This document shows positions 26,379-35,526 of a stretch of DNA of 64,000 nt, piece after piece. Origin of the DNA: an uncultured Algimonas sp. (GTDB lineage Bacteria > Pseudomonadota > Alphaproteobacteria > Caulobacterales > Maricaulaceae); contig NZ_CANMJB010000004.1 of assembly GCF_947498175.1 (NCBI RefSeq), positions 310,001 through 374,000 of the forward strand. Reading direction: 5' to 3'. Both the position numbers and the translations under genes were made by a program. Every line of letters begins with the position of its first letter. Within the stretch, counting starts at the first letter, position 1. The notes under the pieces are model-generated. The model was not told the origin of the DNA and made no database searches. It worked only from the letters and a program-made list of their open reading frames with translations.

Positions 26379-27137
26379 ATGTTTACGCCAGATTTCAGCC
26401 TTCATGACCGTGTCGCTGTGGTAACCGGAAGCAGCTCAGGTATTGGACGAGCAATTGCTCTGGGGCTAGCGAATGCGGGGGCGCATGTGGTCCTTCACGG
26501 GCGCGACAAAGCCCTGCTTCGAGATGCTGTGACAGAATTCCTGGATGCCGGACATGTGGTTGCATCATGCGACGTGGATCTGGCACAGGAAGTCTCTGCG
26601 CAACGGCTTCTTGAGACTGCACTCACTTTGGGCTCTCCAGATATCCTGATCCTGAATGCGTCGATTGAAATTATAGAGACTTTAGATCAGGTCAGGCCGC
26701 AAAGTTTTAACGCGCAAGTTCGAGTCAATTATCAAGCTTCTGTAGAAATTATCCAGAGATTCGCTCCATATCTTGATAACAGCAAGTACGGTCGCGTAAT
26801 TGCACTCGGGTCGGTCCAAGAGATCAGGTGTCGGGAGTCACACATGGTTTATGGCTCTCTAAAGGCCGCCCAGACGCATATGATTTTGACCTTGGCGCGT
26901 GAGCGAAGGGGAAGACCAACAACATATAATATCATCCGTCCAGGCGCTATCGAAACGGCACGAAACGAAGATAGGTTGCGAGATAGCGACTTTAGAAAAT
27001 CTGTGGTCAAGGCTATACCTGTCGGTCGAATAGGCTTGCCCGATGATTGCGTTGGAGCTGCATTGCTCCTTGCTAGTGACGCAGGTGCTTATATCAATGG
27101 CGCTGTTCTTGATGTTGACGGGGGGCTGAAGTTATAA
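26379..27137 (+). CDS. SDR-family oxidoreductase
   Basis: A 252-residue classical short-chain dehydrogenase: cofactor motif 'VVTGSSSGIGRAIALGLANA', 'DILILNASIEIIE' (in place of the usual NNAG), catalytic Ser in 'VIALGSVQEI' and Tyr-x3-Lys in 'VYGSLKAAQTHM', C-terminal 'LDVDGGLKL'. A role as hexuronate or fructuronate reductase, or KduD-type dehydrogenase, fits the locus and would supply D-mannonate to ManD, but the sequence does not prove it. It is the last gene of the polysaccharide locus on the plus strand. Confidence 0.75.
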   Translation: MFTPDFSLHDRVAVVTGSSSGIGRAIALGLANAGAHVVLHGRDKALLRDAVTEFLDAGHVVASCDVDLAQEVSAQRLLETALTLGSPDILILNASIEIIETLDQVRPQSFNAQVRVNYQASVEIIQRFAPYLDNSKYGRVIALGSVQEIRCRESHMVYGSLKAAQTHMILTLARERRGRPTTYNIIRPGAIETARNEDRLRDSDFRKSVVKAIPVGRIGLPDDCVGAALLLASDAGAYINGAVLDVDGGLKL

Positions 27138-27371
27138 AGCGCGCACTCCAATCAGGAAGCCTTGAGGGGAAATAGAAAGTCTTTGTGCCTTAGAAGTTTG
27201 CTACAGCCGTGCCGGCTGCGGCAGCTTCCACCCTAAAGCCTTGCCTTTCATCCTGACGGCGTCGGCGGAGTGCGAGTTATGGACGTCGGGAGGCGAGCGC
27301 GGCTTGTCCTTACATAAGTATTTTAATATGTATAATCCTATACGAGAGAAGGCAGGTCTCATAGCTAGCCG

Positions 27372-30300
27372 TCATCGAAAATCCCGACTCGGAAATAGCT
27401 TCGCCGCTTGGCTGCGCGGATGGCGACTGGCCCCATGCGCATAGTAGGCCGTCACGTCCTTGCGGTCCTTTGACCGGTCCGTCTTCGGGTCCGCGCCCAG
27501 CGGATCGGGCTTGCCTTTGGGAGATTGTGGCTTCGGCACGTGCGAGGCGGCTTTGTCGCGCGCGATCGAGGTTGATGTCTGGACCGGTGACCGGACATGA
27601 TCGGCATTGTCATGCGCTGGGTAGATAGGTTCGGCTTCAGCGCCGCCTGCCATACCGTCCAGCAAGTACGATAGATCCTCGATCCGTTCGGCGATCACAT
27701 TGGTGACGATGCCTTCGCGCTGGAACGTGCCCGACACGCGCAGCAGTCGCCCCGCCATGACTTCTGCCCGGAACTTCGGGAAGACTCCATTGCCCCAGAC
27801 GATGATGTTCGACGTGCCCGCTTCGTCCTCCAGAGTGAGGAAGACGACGCCGGACGCCGTGCCAGGACGTTGACGGCAGACGACTAGACCGCAGACTGTG
27901 ATGGGACGCCCGTCCGGGTAGTCGCGGAGATGTTGGGTTTGAATACGGTTGCCGAGCTGCTTGTCGAGCAGTTCGATCGGATGAGTGCGCAGGGTCAGGC
28001 GCTTGGAGACATAGTCGGCATAGACCTGCTGCGTTTCGGTCAGGATCGCAAGCGCGACCTCGCCCCTCGGCAGACCTTCCCCGACCTCCGAGAAGAGCGG
28101 CAACGGGCCGCCGCGCGGCAGAGCTTTGACCTGCCAGAGCGCCTCGCGGCGGTTGAGGCCGTAGCCCGCAAACGCATCGGCCTGCGCCAGCTTGTTGAGG
28201 GCACGGTAAGACAGGCCCGCCCGACGCCAGACGGCATCGACCGAGCGGTAGCCGTTACCCCGGCAGGCCGTCAGCCACTTGGCTTCTTCTTCCGGCAGGC
28301 CTTTGATCTGGCGCAGCCCGAGCCTAACGGCGAGCTTGCCATTCCCGTCCGGCTCCAGGGTGCAGTCCCAGAAGCTGGCCTCCACGCAGGGCGGACGGAC
28401 CTCTACATCGTGTCGCTGCATGTCCTGCACGATCTGGGCCGGCGCATAGAATCCCATCGGCTGGCTGTTGAGCAAGGCGCAGCCGAACACGTCCGGATGG
28501 TGGCACTTCAGATAGCAGGACACATAGACGATCAGCGCGAAGCTGGCGGCATGAGACTGCGGGAAGCCATAGCCAGAGAAGCCTTCCAGTTGGCGGAACA
28601 CCCGTTCCGCGAAGTCACGCTCATAGCCGTTGTCGAGACAGCCCTGGATAAAGCGATCCTTGTGGATCTGGATGCGTCCCGGCCCCGATGAGGATGCGAG
28701 CGAGCGGCGCAGATGGTCAGCTTCGCTCGCCGAGAAGCCGGCCGCAATGGACGCGATCTCCATTGCTTGTTCCTGAAAGAGCGGAATGCCGAGCGTCTTC
28801 TCCAGCGCCGGTCGCAAAGCTTCGCTTGCATACTTCACCGGTTCTTCACCGCGTCGGCGCTTGAGGTAGGGATGGACCATGTCGCCCTGGATCGGGCCGG
28901 GCCGGATGATGGCGACTTCGATAATGAGGTCGTAGAAAGTGCGCGGTCGCATCCTGGGCAGGAACTGCATCTGCGCGCGGCTTTCGATCTGAAAGACTCC
29001 CAGCGTATCGGCCACGCAGATCATGTCGTAGGTGGCCGGATCCTCCTGCGGCACGTTCGACATATCGAGATCGATACCCTTCCAGCGTCGCAGCAGTTCG
29101 AACCCCTTGCGGACGCAGGTCAGCATGCCGAGCGAGAGGACATCGATCTTCATCATGCCCATCACGTCGATATCGTTCTTGTCCCATTCGATGATGGTTC
29201 GGTCTTCCATCGCCGCATTCTCGATCGGGCAGAGTTCGTCCAAGCGGCCATTGGTGATGACCAGCCCGCCCGAGTGTTGGGACAGGTGCCGCGGAAAGCC
29301 GATCAGCTGGTTCGCGAGTTGGAGCGTCAGGGCGATGCGGCGGGCATTCGGGTCGAGTCCGGCATAGGCCGCGCGCTCCGGTGTCAGACCGCCGTCGCGC
29401 CACCCCCAGATCTTGGACGAGAAGGCGCGAATGCTGTCTTCCGACAAGCCCAGCGCTTTGCCAACTTCGCCCAAAGCCGAGCGAGACCGGTAGTGACGCA
29501 CGGTCGAGCAGATCGCGGCGCGGTGACGGCCGAACTTACCGAACACATACTGATAGACCTCCTCGCGCCGTTCATGCTCGAAGTCGACGTCGATGTCCGG
29601 CGGTTCGCCGCGCACATCTGAGATGAACCGCTCGAAAACCATGTTGATGAGGTCGGGGCTGGCATGGGTGATGCCGAGGGCGAAGCAGACCACGGAGTTG
29701 GCGGCCGAACCGCGACCTTGGCAGAGGATGCCGTCCCCGCTGGCATAGCCGACAATGTCCTGGACGGTCAGGAAGTAGGGCGCGTAGCCAAGCTTGGCGA
29801 CGAGCGCGAGTTCCTTCTCGACCACGGCCCGCACCTTGAGCGGCACCCCGCCCGGATAGCGCCCACGCAATCCTTCTTCGGTCAGTTGGCGGAGCCGTGT
29901 GTCCGGATCGATGCCATTCAGCACTTCGTCCGGATATTGGTATTCCAGCTCGTCCAGCCGAAAAGTGCAGCGTTCCGCGATACGCAGTGTGTTGAGCAGG
30001 GCTCCGGGATAGTCCGCGAAGAGTTGCCGCATCTCCAGTTCGGAGCGGAGGCGGCGCTCGCCGTTCAGAAGCGCGTGTTGGCCGAGTTGGTCGACGGTCC
30101 GCTTTAAGCGGATCGCGGTGAGCGTATCGGCCAGGAGGCGGCGATTGCCTCGGTGCATCAGCACATTGCCTAGCGCAACGAGCGGCACGGACTTGATCGC
30201 CGCCAACTCGGCGACAATGCGGAAGCGGTCCTCGTCCCAGCCGTCAAAATAGGGCGAGACACCCAGATAGAAATCGGCCCCGAAGGCTCCGATCAGATGA

Positions 30301-30698
30301 TCGACCCAGTTCTGCGACCGCACAGGGTCTTTCAGAATGACAACGGTCTCCGAGAGTCCGCTTAGGACATCGGCCATCTCGAGCTGGCAACCGCCTTTCT
30401 CCGCACGCCGCTTCCCGACGGTCAGCAGGCGCGCCAGCTTGGCATAGCCAGCGCGTGTCCTGGGATAGGCGAGCACTTCCGTCCCGCAACTTGTCACGAT
30501 GCGCGAGCCGACGCGGAAGTCGAGACCGACATCCCTAGCGGCTGAGTAGGCCCGGACTATGCCCGAGAGCGAGTTGCGGTCGGCAACTCCGATCGCGCGC
30601 AGGCCGATCTCGTGTGCGCGCTCGACCAGCTCCGCCGGGTGGCTCGCGCCTGTCAGGAAGGTGAAGTTGGTCGTGATATCGAGTTCCACATAACTCAT
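27372..30698 (-). CDS. dnaE2: Error-prone DNA polymerase III alpha subunit
   Basis: A 1108-residue C-family polymerase of the DnaE2/ImuC type, acting in SOS mutagenesis. N-terminal PHP domain ('VELDITTNFTFLTGASHPAE'), palm with catalytic Asp triad region ('RGEPPDIDVDFEHER', 'CQGRGSAANSVVCFALGIT'), 'RRSLASSSGPGR' and a C-terminal OB fold ('VCGLVVCRQRPGTASGVVFL'). It follows imuB by 29 bases. The last 60 residues are basic and low in complexity ('KPQSPKGKPDPLGADPKTDR'). Expression should come from the LexA-controlled promoter at 32912. Confidence 0.95.
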   Translation of the reverse strand: MSYVELDITTNFTFLTGASHPAELVERAHEIGLRAIGVADRNSLSGIVRAYSAARDVGLDFRVGSRIVTSCGTEVLAYPRTRAGYAKLARLLTVGKRRAEKGGCQLEMADVLSGLSETVVILKDPVRSQNWVDHLIGAFGADFYLGVSPYFDGWDEDRFRIVAELAAIKSVPLVALGNVLMHRGNRRLLADTLTAIRLKRTVDQLGQHALLNGERRLRSELEMRQLFADYPGALLNTLRIAERCTFRLDELEYQYPDEVLNGIDPDTRLRQLTEEGLRGRYPGGVPLKVRAVVEKELALVAKLGYAPYFLTVQDIVGYASGDGILCQGRGSAANSVVCFALGITHASPDLINMVFERFISDVRGEPPDIDVDFEHERREEVYQYVFGKFGRHRAAICSTVRHYRSRSALGEVGKALGLSEDSIRAFSSKIWGWRDGGLTPERAAYAGLDPNARRIALTLQLANQLIGFPRHLSQHSGGLVITNGRLDELCPIENAAMEDRTIIEWDKNDIDVMGMMKIDVLSLGMLTCVRKGFELLRRWKGIDLDMSNVPQEDPATYDMICVADTLGVFQIESRAQMQFLPRMRPRTFYDLIIEVAIIRPGPIQGDMVHPYLKRRRGEEPVKYASEALRPALEKTLGIPLFQEQAMEIASIAAGFSASEADHLRRSLASSSGPGRIQIHKDRFIQGCLDNGYERDFAERVFRQLEGFSGYGFPQSHAASFALIVYVSCYLKCHHPDVFGCALLNSQPMGFYAPAQIVQDMQRHDVEVRPPCVEASFWDCTLEPDGNGKLAVRLGLRQIKGLPEEEAKWLTACRGNGYRSVDAVWRRAGLSYRALNKLAQADAFAGYGLNRREALWQVKALPRGGPLPLFSEVGEGLPRGEVALAILTETQQVYADYVSKRLTLRTHPIELLDKQLGNRIQTQHLRDYPDGRPITVCGLVVCRQRPGTASGVVFLTLEDEAGTSNIIVWGNGVFPKFRAEVMAGRLLRVSGTFQREGIVTNVIAERIEDLSYLLDGMAGGAEAEPIYPAHDNADHVRSPVQTSTSIARDKAASHVPKPQSPKGKPDPLGADPKTDRSKDRKDVTAYYAHGASRHPRSQAAKLFPSRDFR

Positions 30699-30727
30699 CT
30701 CCGGCGGTCCATCAGGCGCGAAGCCCT

Positions 30728-32275
30728 CTACGCACGAAGAAGAGAGAGGCGCGGCTCGCGCAGGAACTCGCCGCAGATATAGCAGCCATCATCCGGGTGC
30801 TTTGGGAAGACCATCAACCAGAAAAGACGGCCGCACTCGGTCCGAGCCCGCCAATAGTCGCGCACCCGGGCTTCGAACTTGGTGTTCGGATCGTCCCAAT
30901 TGACCGGGCTGATCCGTTCCGGACCCTTGACCGTCACGACGCGGTAGCTGTCCCGTCGCCAGGTGAAGGCGTAGGGGGCGCGACCGGGACTGTCGACGCG
31001 GACGCGCTCGGGCGCAAACGCGATTTCGGGGCGGGGATAGGTTATCAGGTCCGTGGGCGGTGTCCAGTCGAGCGCATCGACGGCTGGGGCGAACATCATC
31101 TCGCGCTCTGGCGTATGGCCCGGTCCGGGGCGCGGCGTGTGCAGCCGGTCGAAGCCGATCCGGTTGCCGAGCGTGGTCAGTGTCTGGTCGACGGCCTCCT
31201 GCTGCGCCTGGGCGGCATTGCCCGCCTCGATCTGGTGTGGGTTGAAGAGGCCGGTGTCGAGCGCGAGCAGCCGCATCCAGTCCGCGCCGAACTCGATCTT
31301 GAGCTGATCCAGTGGCCGTGCGAACTGGCGCAGGATCGGCGTAACCGTCCGGGTCGGACTGGCAAAGCCGACGGACAGATGATGGTCGCCCGTATCGACG
31401 CAGCGGACCGTCAGTCGGAAGCCCCGGGCCGTGTAACCCTTGTCGCAAAGCTTCTGGCAAACGCGCTCGGCCAACCGTTCCAGAATGCCGGTCACGTCTT
31501 CAAGGCGGCCGATGGGCTCAGGCAGTGTCATGTTGGCGGCGAAGGTCGGGACGACAGCGCTAGGAACGACCGCGTCGTGGGTATGGCCGCGCAACTCATC
31601 CAGCGCGCTCGTCAGATGGACGGAAAAGCGCCGGGCCAGCTCGGCGGACTTGAACCGCCGCAGTTCGCCGATCGTGGTGACGCCAAGTCGGCGCAGGTCG
31701 GTTTCGATAGATGTCTTCAGATCCAAGGCGGCAACGGGCAAGCCATCAACCTGGGCATGCTCACGGTCGGGATCCGTTATGGTGATCGTTGACGTACCAT
31801 GCCGCGCGAACCCCCGCGCCGCCCGGAGCGTGCTCGCAATGCCGATCCGGGTCACGACCGTCAGGTCTTCCGTCTCCCTCAGGATGAGTTCGGCCATCTG
31901 CTGCTCGCCTTCGAACAGATGCGCGCAGCCGGTAACGTCGAGGAGAAGTCCGTTAGGTGGATCGAGCGCAATGCGCGGCGAGTAGCGGTCCGCCCAGATG
32001 TGGAGCGCGCCCAAGAGCCGGGCCTCGCGAATATTGTCCTGCGGTTCTGTCAGCAGGTCGGGACAGCCTGCGTAGGCGTCCGCGACCGTGTCTCCCGGTT
32101 GGACTCGGGCCTTGCGTGCGTGATCATTGGCGCAGACAACCCGCTCCACATTACCGGTCTTGCGCGTCACGGCGAACGGTCCCCAGAGACACGGATCTTC
32201 GCGCCGCCGCCATCGATCAAGCGGCAGCTCCGGAAACCAGAGAGCGAGGGTGCGTCGTGAAACGGATGGGCGCAT
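30728..32275 (-). CDS. imuB: ImuB, Y-family-like polymerase (mutasome hub)
   Basis: A 515-residue DinB-like protein that recruits DnaE2 to damage through the beta clamp; ImuB proteins lack the catalytic acidic residues of true Y-family polymerases. Start 'LALWFPELPLDRW', then 'VTRKTGNVERVVCANDHARK', 'GLLLDVTGCAHLFEGEQQMA' and the helix-hairpin-helix-like 'LRRLGVTTIGELRRFKSAEL'. The expected Asp pair of active DinB is not seen in the N-terminal palm. The start overlaps the imuA 3' end by about 59 bases. Middle gene of the imuA-imuB-dnaE2 operon. Confidence 0.93.
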   Translation of the reverse strand: MRPSVSRRTLALWFPELPLDRWRRREDPCLWGPFAVTRKTGNVERVVCANDHARKARVQPGDTVADAYAGCPDLLTEPQDNIREARLLGALHIWADRYSPRIALDPPNGLLLDVTGCAHLFEGEQQMAELILRETEDLTVVTRIGIASTLRAARGFARHGTSTITITDPDREHAQVDGLPVAALDLKTSIETDLRRLGVTTIGELRRFKSAELARRFSVHLTSALDELRGHTHDAVVPSAVVPTFAANMTLPEPIGRLEDVTGILERLAERVCQKLCDKGYTARGFRLTVRCVDTGDHHLSVGFASPTRTVTPILRQFARPLDQLKIEFGADWMRLLALDTGLFNPHQIEAGNAAQAQQEAVDQTLTTLGNRIGFDRLHTPRPGPGHTPEREMMFAPAVDALDWTPPTDLITYPRPEIAFAPERVRVDSPGRAPYAFTWRRDSYRVVTVKGPERISPVNWDDPNTKFEARVRDYWRARTECGRLFWLMVFPKHPDDGCYICGEFLREPRLSLLRA

Positions 32276-32909
32276 GAATAGGTGGGTTTTCCAAGGAAGG
32301 GCAGAGATCGGGCGGATGGATGAGATGTTCGGGCGGGTCGCCCCGCACGAACCAGGCGCGCGGGCGGCCGCGCTTGTTGCGGGTCAGGCTCCACACCCAG
32401 TCGGACTCGGCACCCTCTTCGCTCTCGCAATGCCATCGGGTCTGGCAGGCCGAAGACTGAGCGTGGCGTCGGATGAGGACGAGGCCGATCCCGCCGCCGA
32501 CTTGTGCGGCGATCTGCAGGCGTCGGCTCTCGGACAGGTCCGGTCCCTTGTCGATGTCGATGATGACCGCACCCGCGCCGCGGCAGCGCAAGGCTTGCTC
32601 GGCCGCCCAGAGGGTCTCGTCGCGATTGGCGGTCTCGACCAGGATGAGGTGCGCCGGGTCAAAATAGGGGCGAAGGCTCCGGGCGCGGAGGCATCGAGAC
32701 CGGCCCCCGATAGCGATCCAGAAAACCCGTCCTGTCGCTTTTGCAACAACGGCGAGGGCCAAGGACGTGCGAAGAGACCCCGTCACTTCGTGAACGCGGG
32801 CAGCGGCGATCGGCGCGGCGGAATCCAGCCGGATGCTGTCTTCATTGGCCGGGAAGTCCTGTCCGGAAACGAGCCCGACACGCGATCTTATGTCCTGCAG
32901 GGTTGACAT
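32217..32909 (-). CDS. imuA: ImuA, RecA-like SOS mutagenesis protein
   Basis: About 230 residues, first gene of the mutasome operon. It resembles the SulA/RecA-like ImuA family: 'VHEVTGSLRTSLALAVVAKA', 'FWIAIGGRSRCLRARSL', 'ETANRDETLWAAEQALRCRG', 'SLTRNKRGRPRAWFVR'. I choose ATG 32909 because the LexA box at 32912-32926 sits immediately upstream; longer starts (32930, 32951) would place the operator inside the gene. With so short a leader the mRNA may be leaderless. Confidence 0.85.
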   Translation of the reverse strand: MSTLQDIRSRVGLVSGQDFPANEDSIRLDSAAPIAAARVHEVTGSLRTSLALAVVAKATGRVFWIAIGGRSRCLRARSLRPYFDPAHLILVETANRDETLWAAEQALRCRGAGAVIIDIDKGPDLSESRRLQIAAQVGGGIGLVLIRRHAQSSACQTRWHCESEEGAESDWVWSLTRNKRGRPRAWFVRGDPPEHLIHPPDLCPSLENPPIHAPIRFTTHPRSLVSGAAA

Positions 32910-32911
32910 AA

Positions 32912-32926
32912 GTTCGTGCTTTGTTC
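32912..32926. promoter_or_regulatory. LexA (SOS) box
   Basis: GTTCGTGCTTTGTTC: a perfect alphaproteobacterial direct-repeat LexA site GTTC-N7-GTTC. It ends 2 bases before the chosen imuA start on the minus strand and explains damage-induced expression of imuA-imuB-dnaE2. Confidence 0.88.
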
Positions 32927-33102
32927 TCATTAAGATGAGCTCGTCAAGCAAAACAGGAATTTTATCCTAACTAGGCTGTGGGTATGTTCAGCTCCCGCAA
33001 CATCTCAGGTCTGTCCGTATTTCATGTGAGAGATAGACAGCGAGGTTGACCTTACGCTCGCATATAGACAAAATTGACTGAGCTGGGACGAATGGAGGTC
33101 GC

Positions 33103-33687
33103 ATGATGCGAACCAAATCTCTCGGTATTGTGTCCGCTTCGCTTTTATCCTTGCTGGCCCTGTCTTGCAGCGATGGGCCCGAAGACGAAGTCTCGGACGA
33201 TGTGTTTCTCCAAGCGCTTCGTGACAGCTACGTAGATCGGAAAGCCTGTTCGCAGATTGGCACACGTCCGCGGGACGGTGTGATCGCCCAAGTCCCTTCC
33301 ATCCGTTCAAATCCACAACTGGACGCTTTGGTGGATGCGGGCTTGCTGACGCGCCGCCAGGACGGCATCGGCTTGAATTACAGCCTGACCGATGCGATTC
33401 GGCCCTATCTGAAAAACGGGCAAAGTCTGGAGGGGGCTCCGAGTCTTTGCTTTGCAGATATCGAAGTGACTGGAATCGACAGTTTCACGGAGCCGACAGA
33501 GACCTTTGGATCGACCGTGTCGAACGTTCGCTTCACAACAGCACTCACAAACATCGAGCCTTGGGCCGCAAATGTTTTTGCGGGGACGGATTATCTTCCG
33601 TGGATCCAGGGTGAGCCGCGCGAGGGTGCGACAGACCTGATCCTTACGTCCAGCGGTTGGATCCCTCAGAGCGAGCTGCAAAAGTAG
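33103..33687 (+). CDS. Hypothetical lipoprotein
   Basis: A 194-residue protein with signal peptide and lipobox 'LLALSC' (Cys at about 24), so probably membrane-anchored in the periplasm. GGAGGT precedes two consecutive ATG codons (33103, 33106). The mature part has two further Cys pairs ('KACSQIG', 'PSLCFADIE') and ends 'SGWIPQSELQK'. The segment 'LDALVDAGLLTRR' followed by 'YSLTDAIRPYL' faintly recalls a winged-helix pattern. I do not recognise the family. It is the last chromosomal-looking gene before the mobile element. Confidence 0.7.
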   Translation: MMRTKSLGIVSASLLSLLALSCSDGPEDEVSDDVFLQALRDSYVDRKACSQIGTRPRDGVIAQVPSIRSNPQLDALVDAGLLTRRQDGIGLNYSLTDAIRPYLKNGQSLEGAPSLCFADIEVTGIDSFTEPTETFGSTVSNVRFTTALTNIEPWAANVFAGTDYLPWIQGEPREGATDLILTSSGWIPQSELQK

Positions 33688-34117
33688 CTTAAAAGTTTGG
33701 GCGCCTCGCGCGTGCCGCGCGACCGGGCTCGCGTGAACGGAGCCTGCGCTTTGCTTGTCTCCGCCCTCCGGGCTTTCATCCCATGGCGCGCCGGGCATCG
33801 GCCCGGCACAGCGGGCCGCTCATGCGGCACAGACCTAGACCACAATCGTCACGACATTGACAGCCATGCAGACGGCGCTGACGCGCCGGCTCTTTTGGGT
33901 GGGTTTCCCTCGGCAGACGGGGGTGGGCGACCGGCAGGGATGGCACGGGGCGGTCGGCGCGCAAGGGCGTCGGGACTGAACATCGTTTCATATGTCTGTG
34001 CCTGCCTACCTGTACCCTTGCGCCCCGCCCTGATGCCCCGCGCCTGACCTGCCTCTTCGCCGCCCACCCCCGCCTGCCGGGGGAAACTGCGCAGGGCGGG
34101 ACAGAGAAGGATGCGAC
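33688..34117. other. Non-coding GC-rich junction at the mobile-element edge
   Basis: No gene supported. A perfect inverted repeat GCCGGGC/GCCCGGC (33790-33796 and 33801-33807, 4-base loop) and other GC-rich repeats are present. The region probably contains the left boundary and the promoter of the ardA operon. I see no tRNA or clear attachment site. Confidence 0.4.
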
Positions 34118-34792
34118 ATGGCCCCACGACCCCACACCGACCCGCTTTCCGAGACCCCGGAGTTGCCGCCTTGCGGCGGCGGCGCTGGCGCGCCCCCTAT
34201 GCCTCTCCCCTCTGGCGCGGGCGCGCCAGCCACGGGCGGGCCATCAATGGGAGGGTCTGCGCGCGAACCCGCGCACCCCGGCGGTGAGCGCCCGGCCATC
34301 TATGTAGCGTGTCTGGCCAGCTACAATGGCGGCACTCTGCACGGTCGCTGGATTTGGGCGGAGGACGCCGACGAGATGCGCGCGGACACCTGCGCCATGC
34401 TCGCGGCCAGCCCGGAGCCGGGGGCGGAAGAATGGGCCATTCACGACCATGCTGGGTTCGAGGGCGCGCGGATCGAGGAATATCAGAGCTTCGAGAGCGT
34501 GGCGGAGATCGCGGCCTTCATCGAGGAACGCGGCGCGTTGGGCGCGAAGGTATTGGAACATTACGGCCAGGACTTGAACGACGCGCGCAAGGCGTTGGAG
34601 GACTATCGCGGCGAATATGAGAGCCTCGCGGACTATGCCGAGGAATTGACCGCCGAGTGCGGCCCAGCCGTCCCGGAGAGCTTGCGCCACTACATCGACT
34701 ATGCGGCGATGGGCCGGGACATGGAAATCAACGGCGATGTGTTCACCGTCGAGACGGGCCATGCCGAAGTCCACGTTTTCGGAGGGCGCTAG
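34118..34792 (+). CDS. ardA: ArdA-family anti-restriction protein with proline/glycine-rich N-terminal extension
   Basis: DNA-mimic protein that blocks type I restriction enzymes, protecting the element on entry into a new host. The ArdA domain covers about 62-224: 'IYVACLASYNGGTLHGRWI', 'EEWAIHDHAGFEGARIEEYQ', 'PESLRHYIDYAAMGRDMEIN', strongly acidic as expected. The first 60 residues are low-complexity Pro/Gly/Ala, so translation may really start later. It leads a tight cluster (next start 1 base after its stop) ending in parB-like. Confidence 0.88.
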   Translation: MAPRPHTDPLSETPELPPCGGGAGAPPMPLPSGAGAPATGGPSMGGSAREPAHPGGERPAIYVACLASYNGGTLHGRWIWAEDADEMRADTCAMLAASPEPGAEEWAIHDHAGFEGARIEEYQSFESVAEIAAFIEERGALGAKVLEHYGQDLNDARKALEDYRGEYESLADYAEELTAECGPAVPESLRHYIDYAAMGRDMEINGDVFTVETGHAEVHVFGGR

Positions 34793-34793
34793 G

Positions 34794-35054
34794 ATGTCAC
34801 TCCCAAAAAGCGAATGCACAGACTCGCGCGTCTGGAAAGAAGCCAACTGCCCGAACGGATATGAAGCGAAGCATATCTCGGAAGTCCGGGTTGGCGACAT
34901 CGTCCTGCACCCGGACGGGAATGAGCGCACGGTCTGCGCTGAAAACTTCACGCGCGACCCGTTCATGGGCCTGTCCCTGTTCGGAAGTAGCCACAAGTCG
35001 GGTTTGGAACCCGTTTTCGTGAAGCTCTTGCCCTCCCCGAGGGCCACGACATGA
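34794..35054 (+). CDS. Small hypothetical protein of the ardA operon
   Basis: 86 residues, ATG 34794 preceded by GGAGGG at the end of ardA. The middle 'ISEVRVGDIVLHPDGNERTV' looks like a short beta-barrel (KOW/SH3-like) segment. There is no signal or membrane part. It overlaps the next gene by ATGA (35051-35054). Function unknown; its neighbours suggest an accessory role in element establishment. Confidence 0.6.
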   Translation: MSLPKSECTDSRVWKEANCPNGYEAKHISEVRVGDIVLHPDGNERTVCAENFTRDPFMGLSLFGSSHKSGLEPVFVKLLPSPRATT

Positions 35055-35419
35055 CCTTCCGCGAGAGCTTCGACGCCTACGTCTGCGAAGGCGACGTCAT
35101 CACCACCGAGGTGGACGGCTTCACCGTGACGGCGCGCATCGTGCGTGACGTCACCCCCGACGCCCCTGACAAGCGCCAAGATGGATTTTGGCCGACACTG
35201 GACCCGCAGGACGCCGGATATATCGGTGCGGGCAAGACCGACGCCGACCTAGAGACCGCAAAGGCGAGAGCCAAAAGCGTCATGGACGCTTGGGAAGCGG
35301 ACGATTGGTTCTATTGCGGCATTGTCCTGACGGTTAGCCGCGCGGGCATCATTCTGGACGGCCACGCGGCGAGCCTGTGGGGTATCGAAGCTAATTACCC
35401 CGATAGCAACAACGCCTAA
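35051..35419 (+). CDS. Mobile-element hypothetical protein, apparently truncated by a TAA
   Basis: 122 residues beginning '[20 protein letters not shown]' and containing '[18 protein letters not shown]' and '[17 protein letters not shown]', a conserved small protein of alphaproteobacterial plasmids and integrative elements with unknown function. It stops at TAA 35417-35419. The same frame then continues '[20 protein letters not shown]' to a TGA at 35528-35530 that overlaps the next ATG (35527). Homologues, as I recall them, carry a Tyr at the stop position ('SYLTEVANELL'). One base change would explain the loss of about 36 residues. Confidence 0.65.
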   Translation: MTFRESFDAYVCEGDVITTEVDGFTVTARIVRDVTPDAPDKRQDGFWPTLDPQDAGYIGAGKTDADLETAKARAKSVMDAWEADDWFYCGIVLTVSRAGIILDGHAASLWGIEANYPDSNNA

Positions 35420-35526
35420 CTGACCGAAGTTGCGAAAGAGCTTTTGCCCGAAGCAGTGGAGGCCGCGCGTTCCGCGCTGGCGATACTATGCGCCGGGTCT
35501 GGCTTTGTGGATGCGGTGGCGTTCGC

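Noticed and set aside
29664-32260. Several plus-strand ORFs of 150-330 codons opposite dnaE2 and imuB
   Set aside because: They are antisense shadows of high-GC coding sequence, with no plausible start context or family features.
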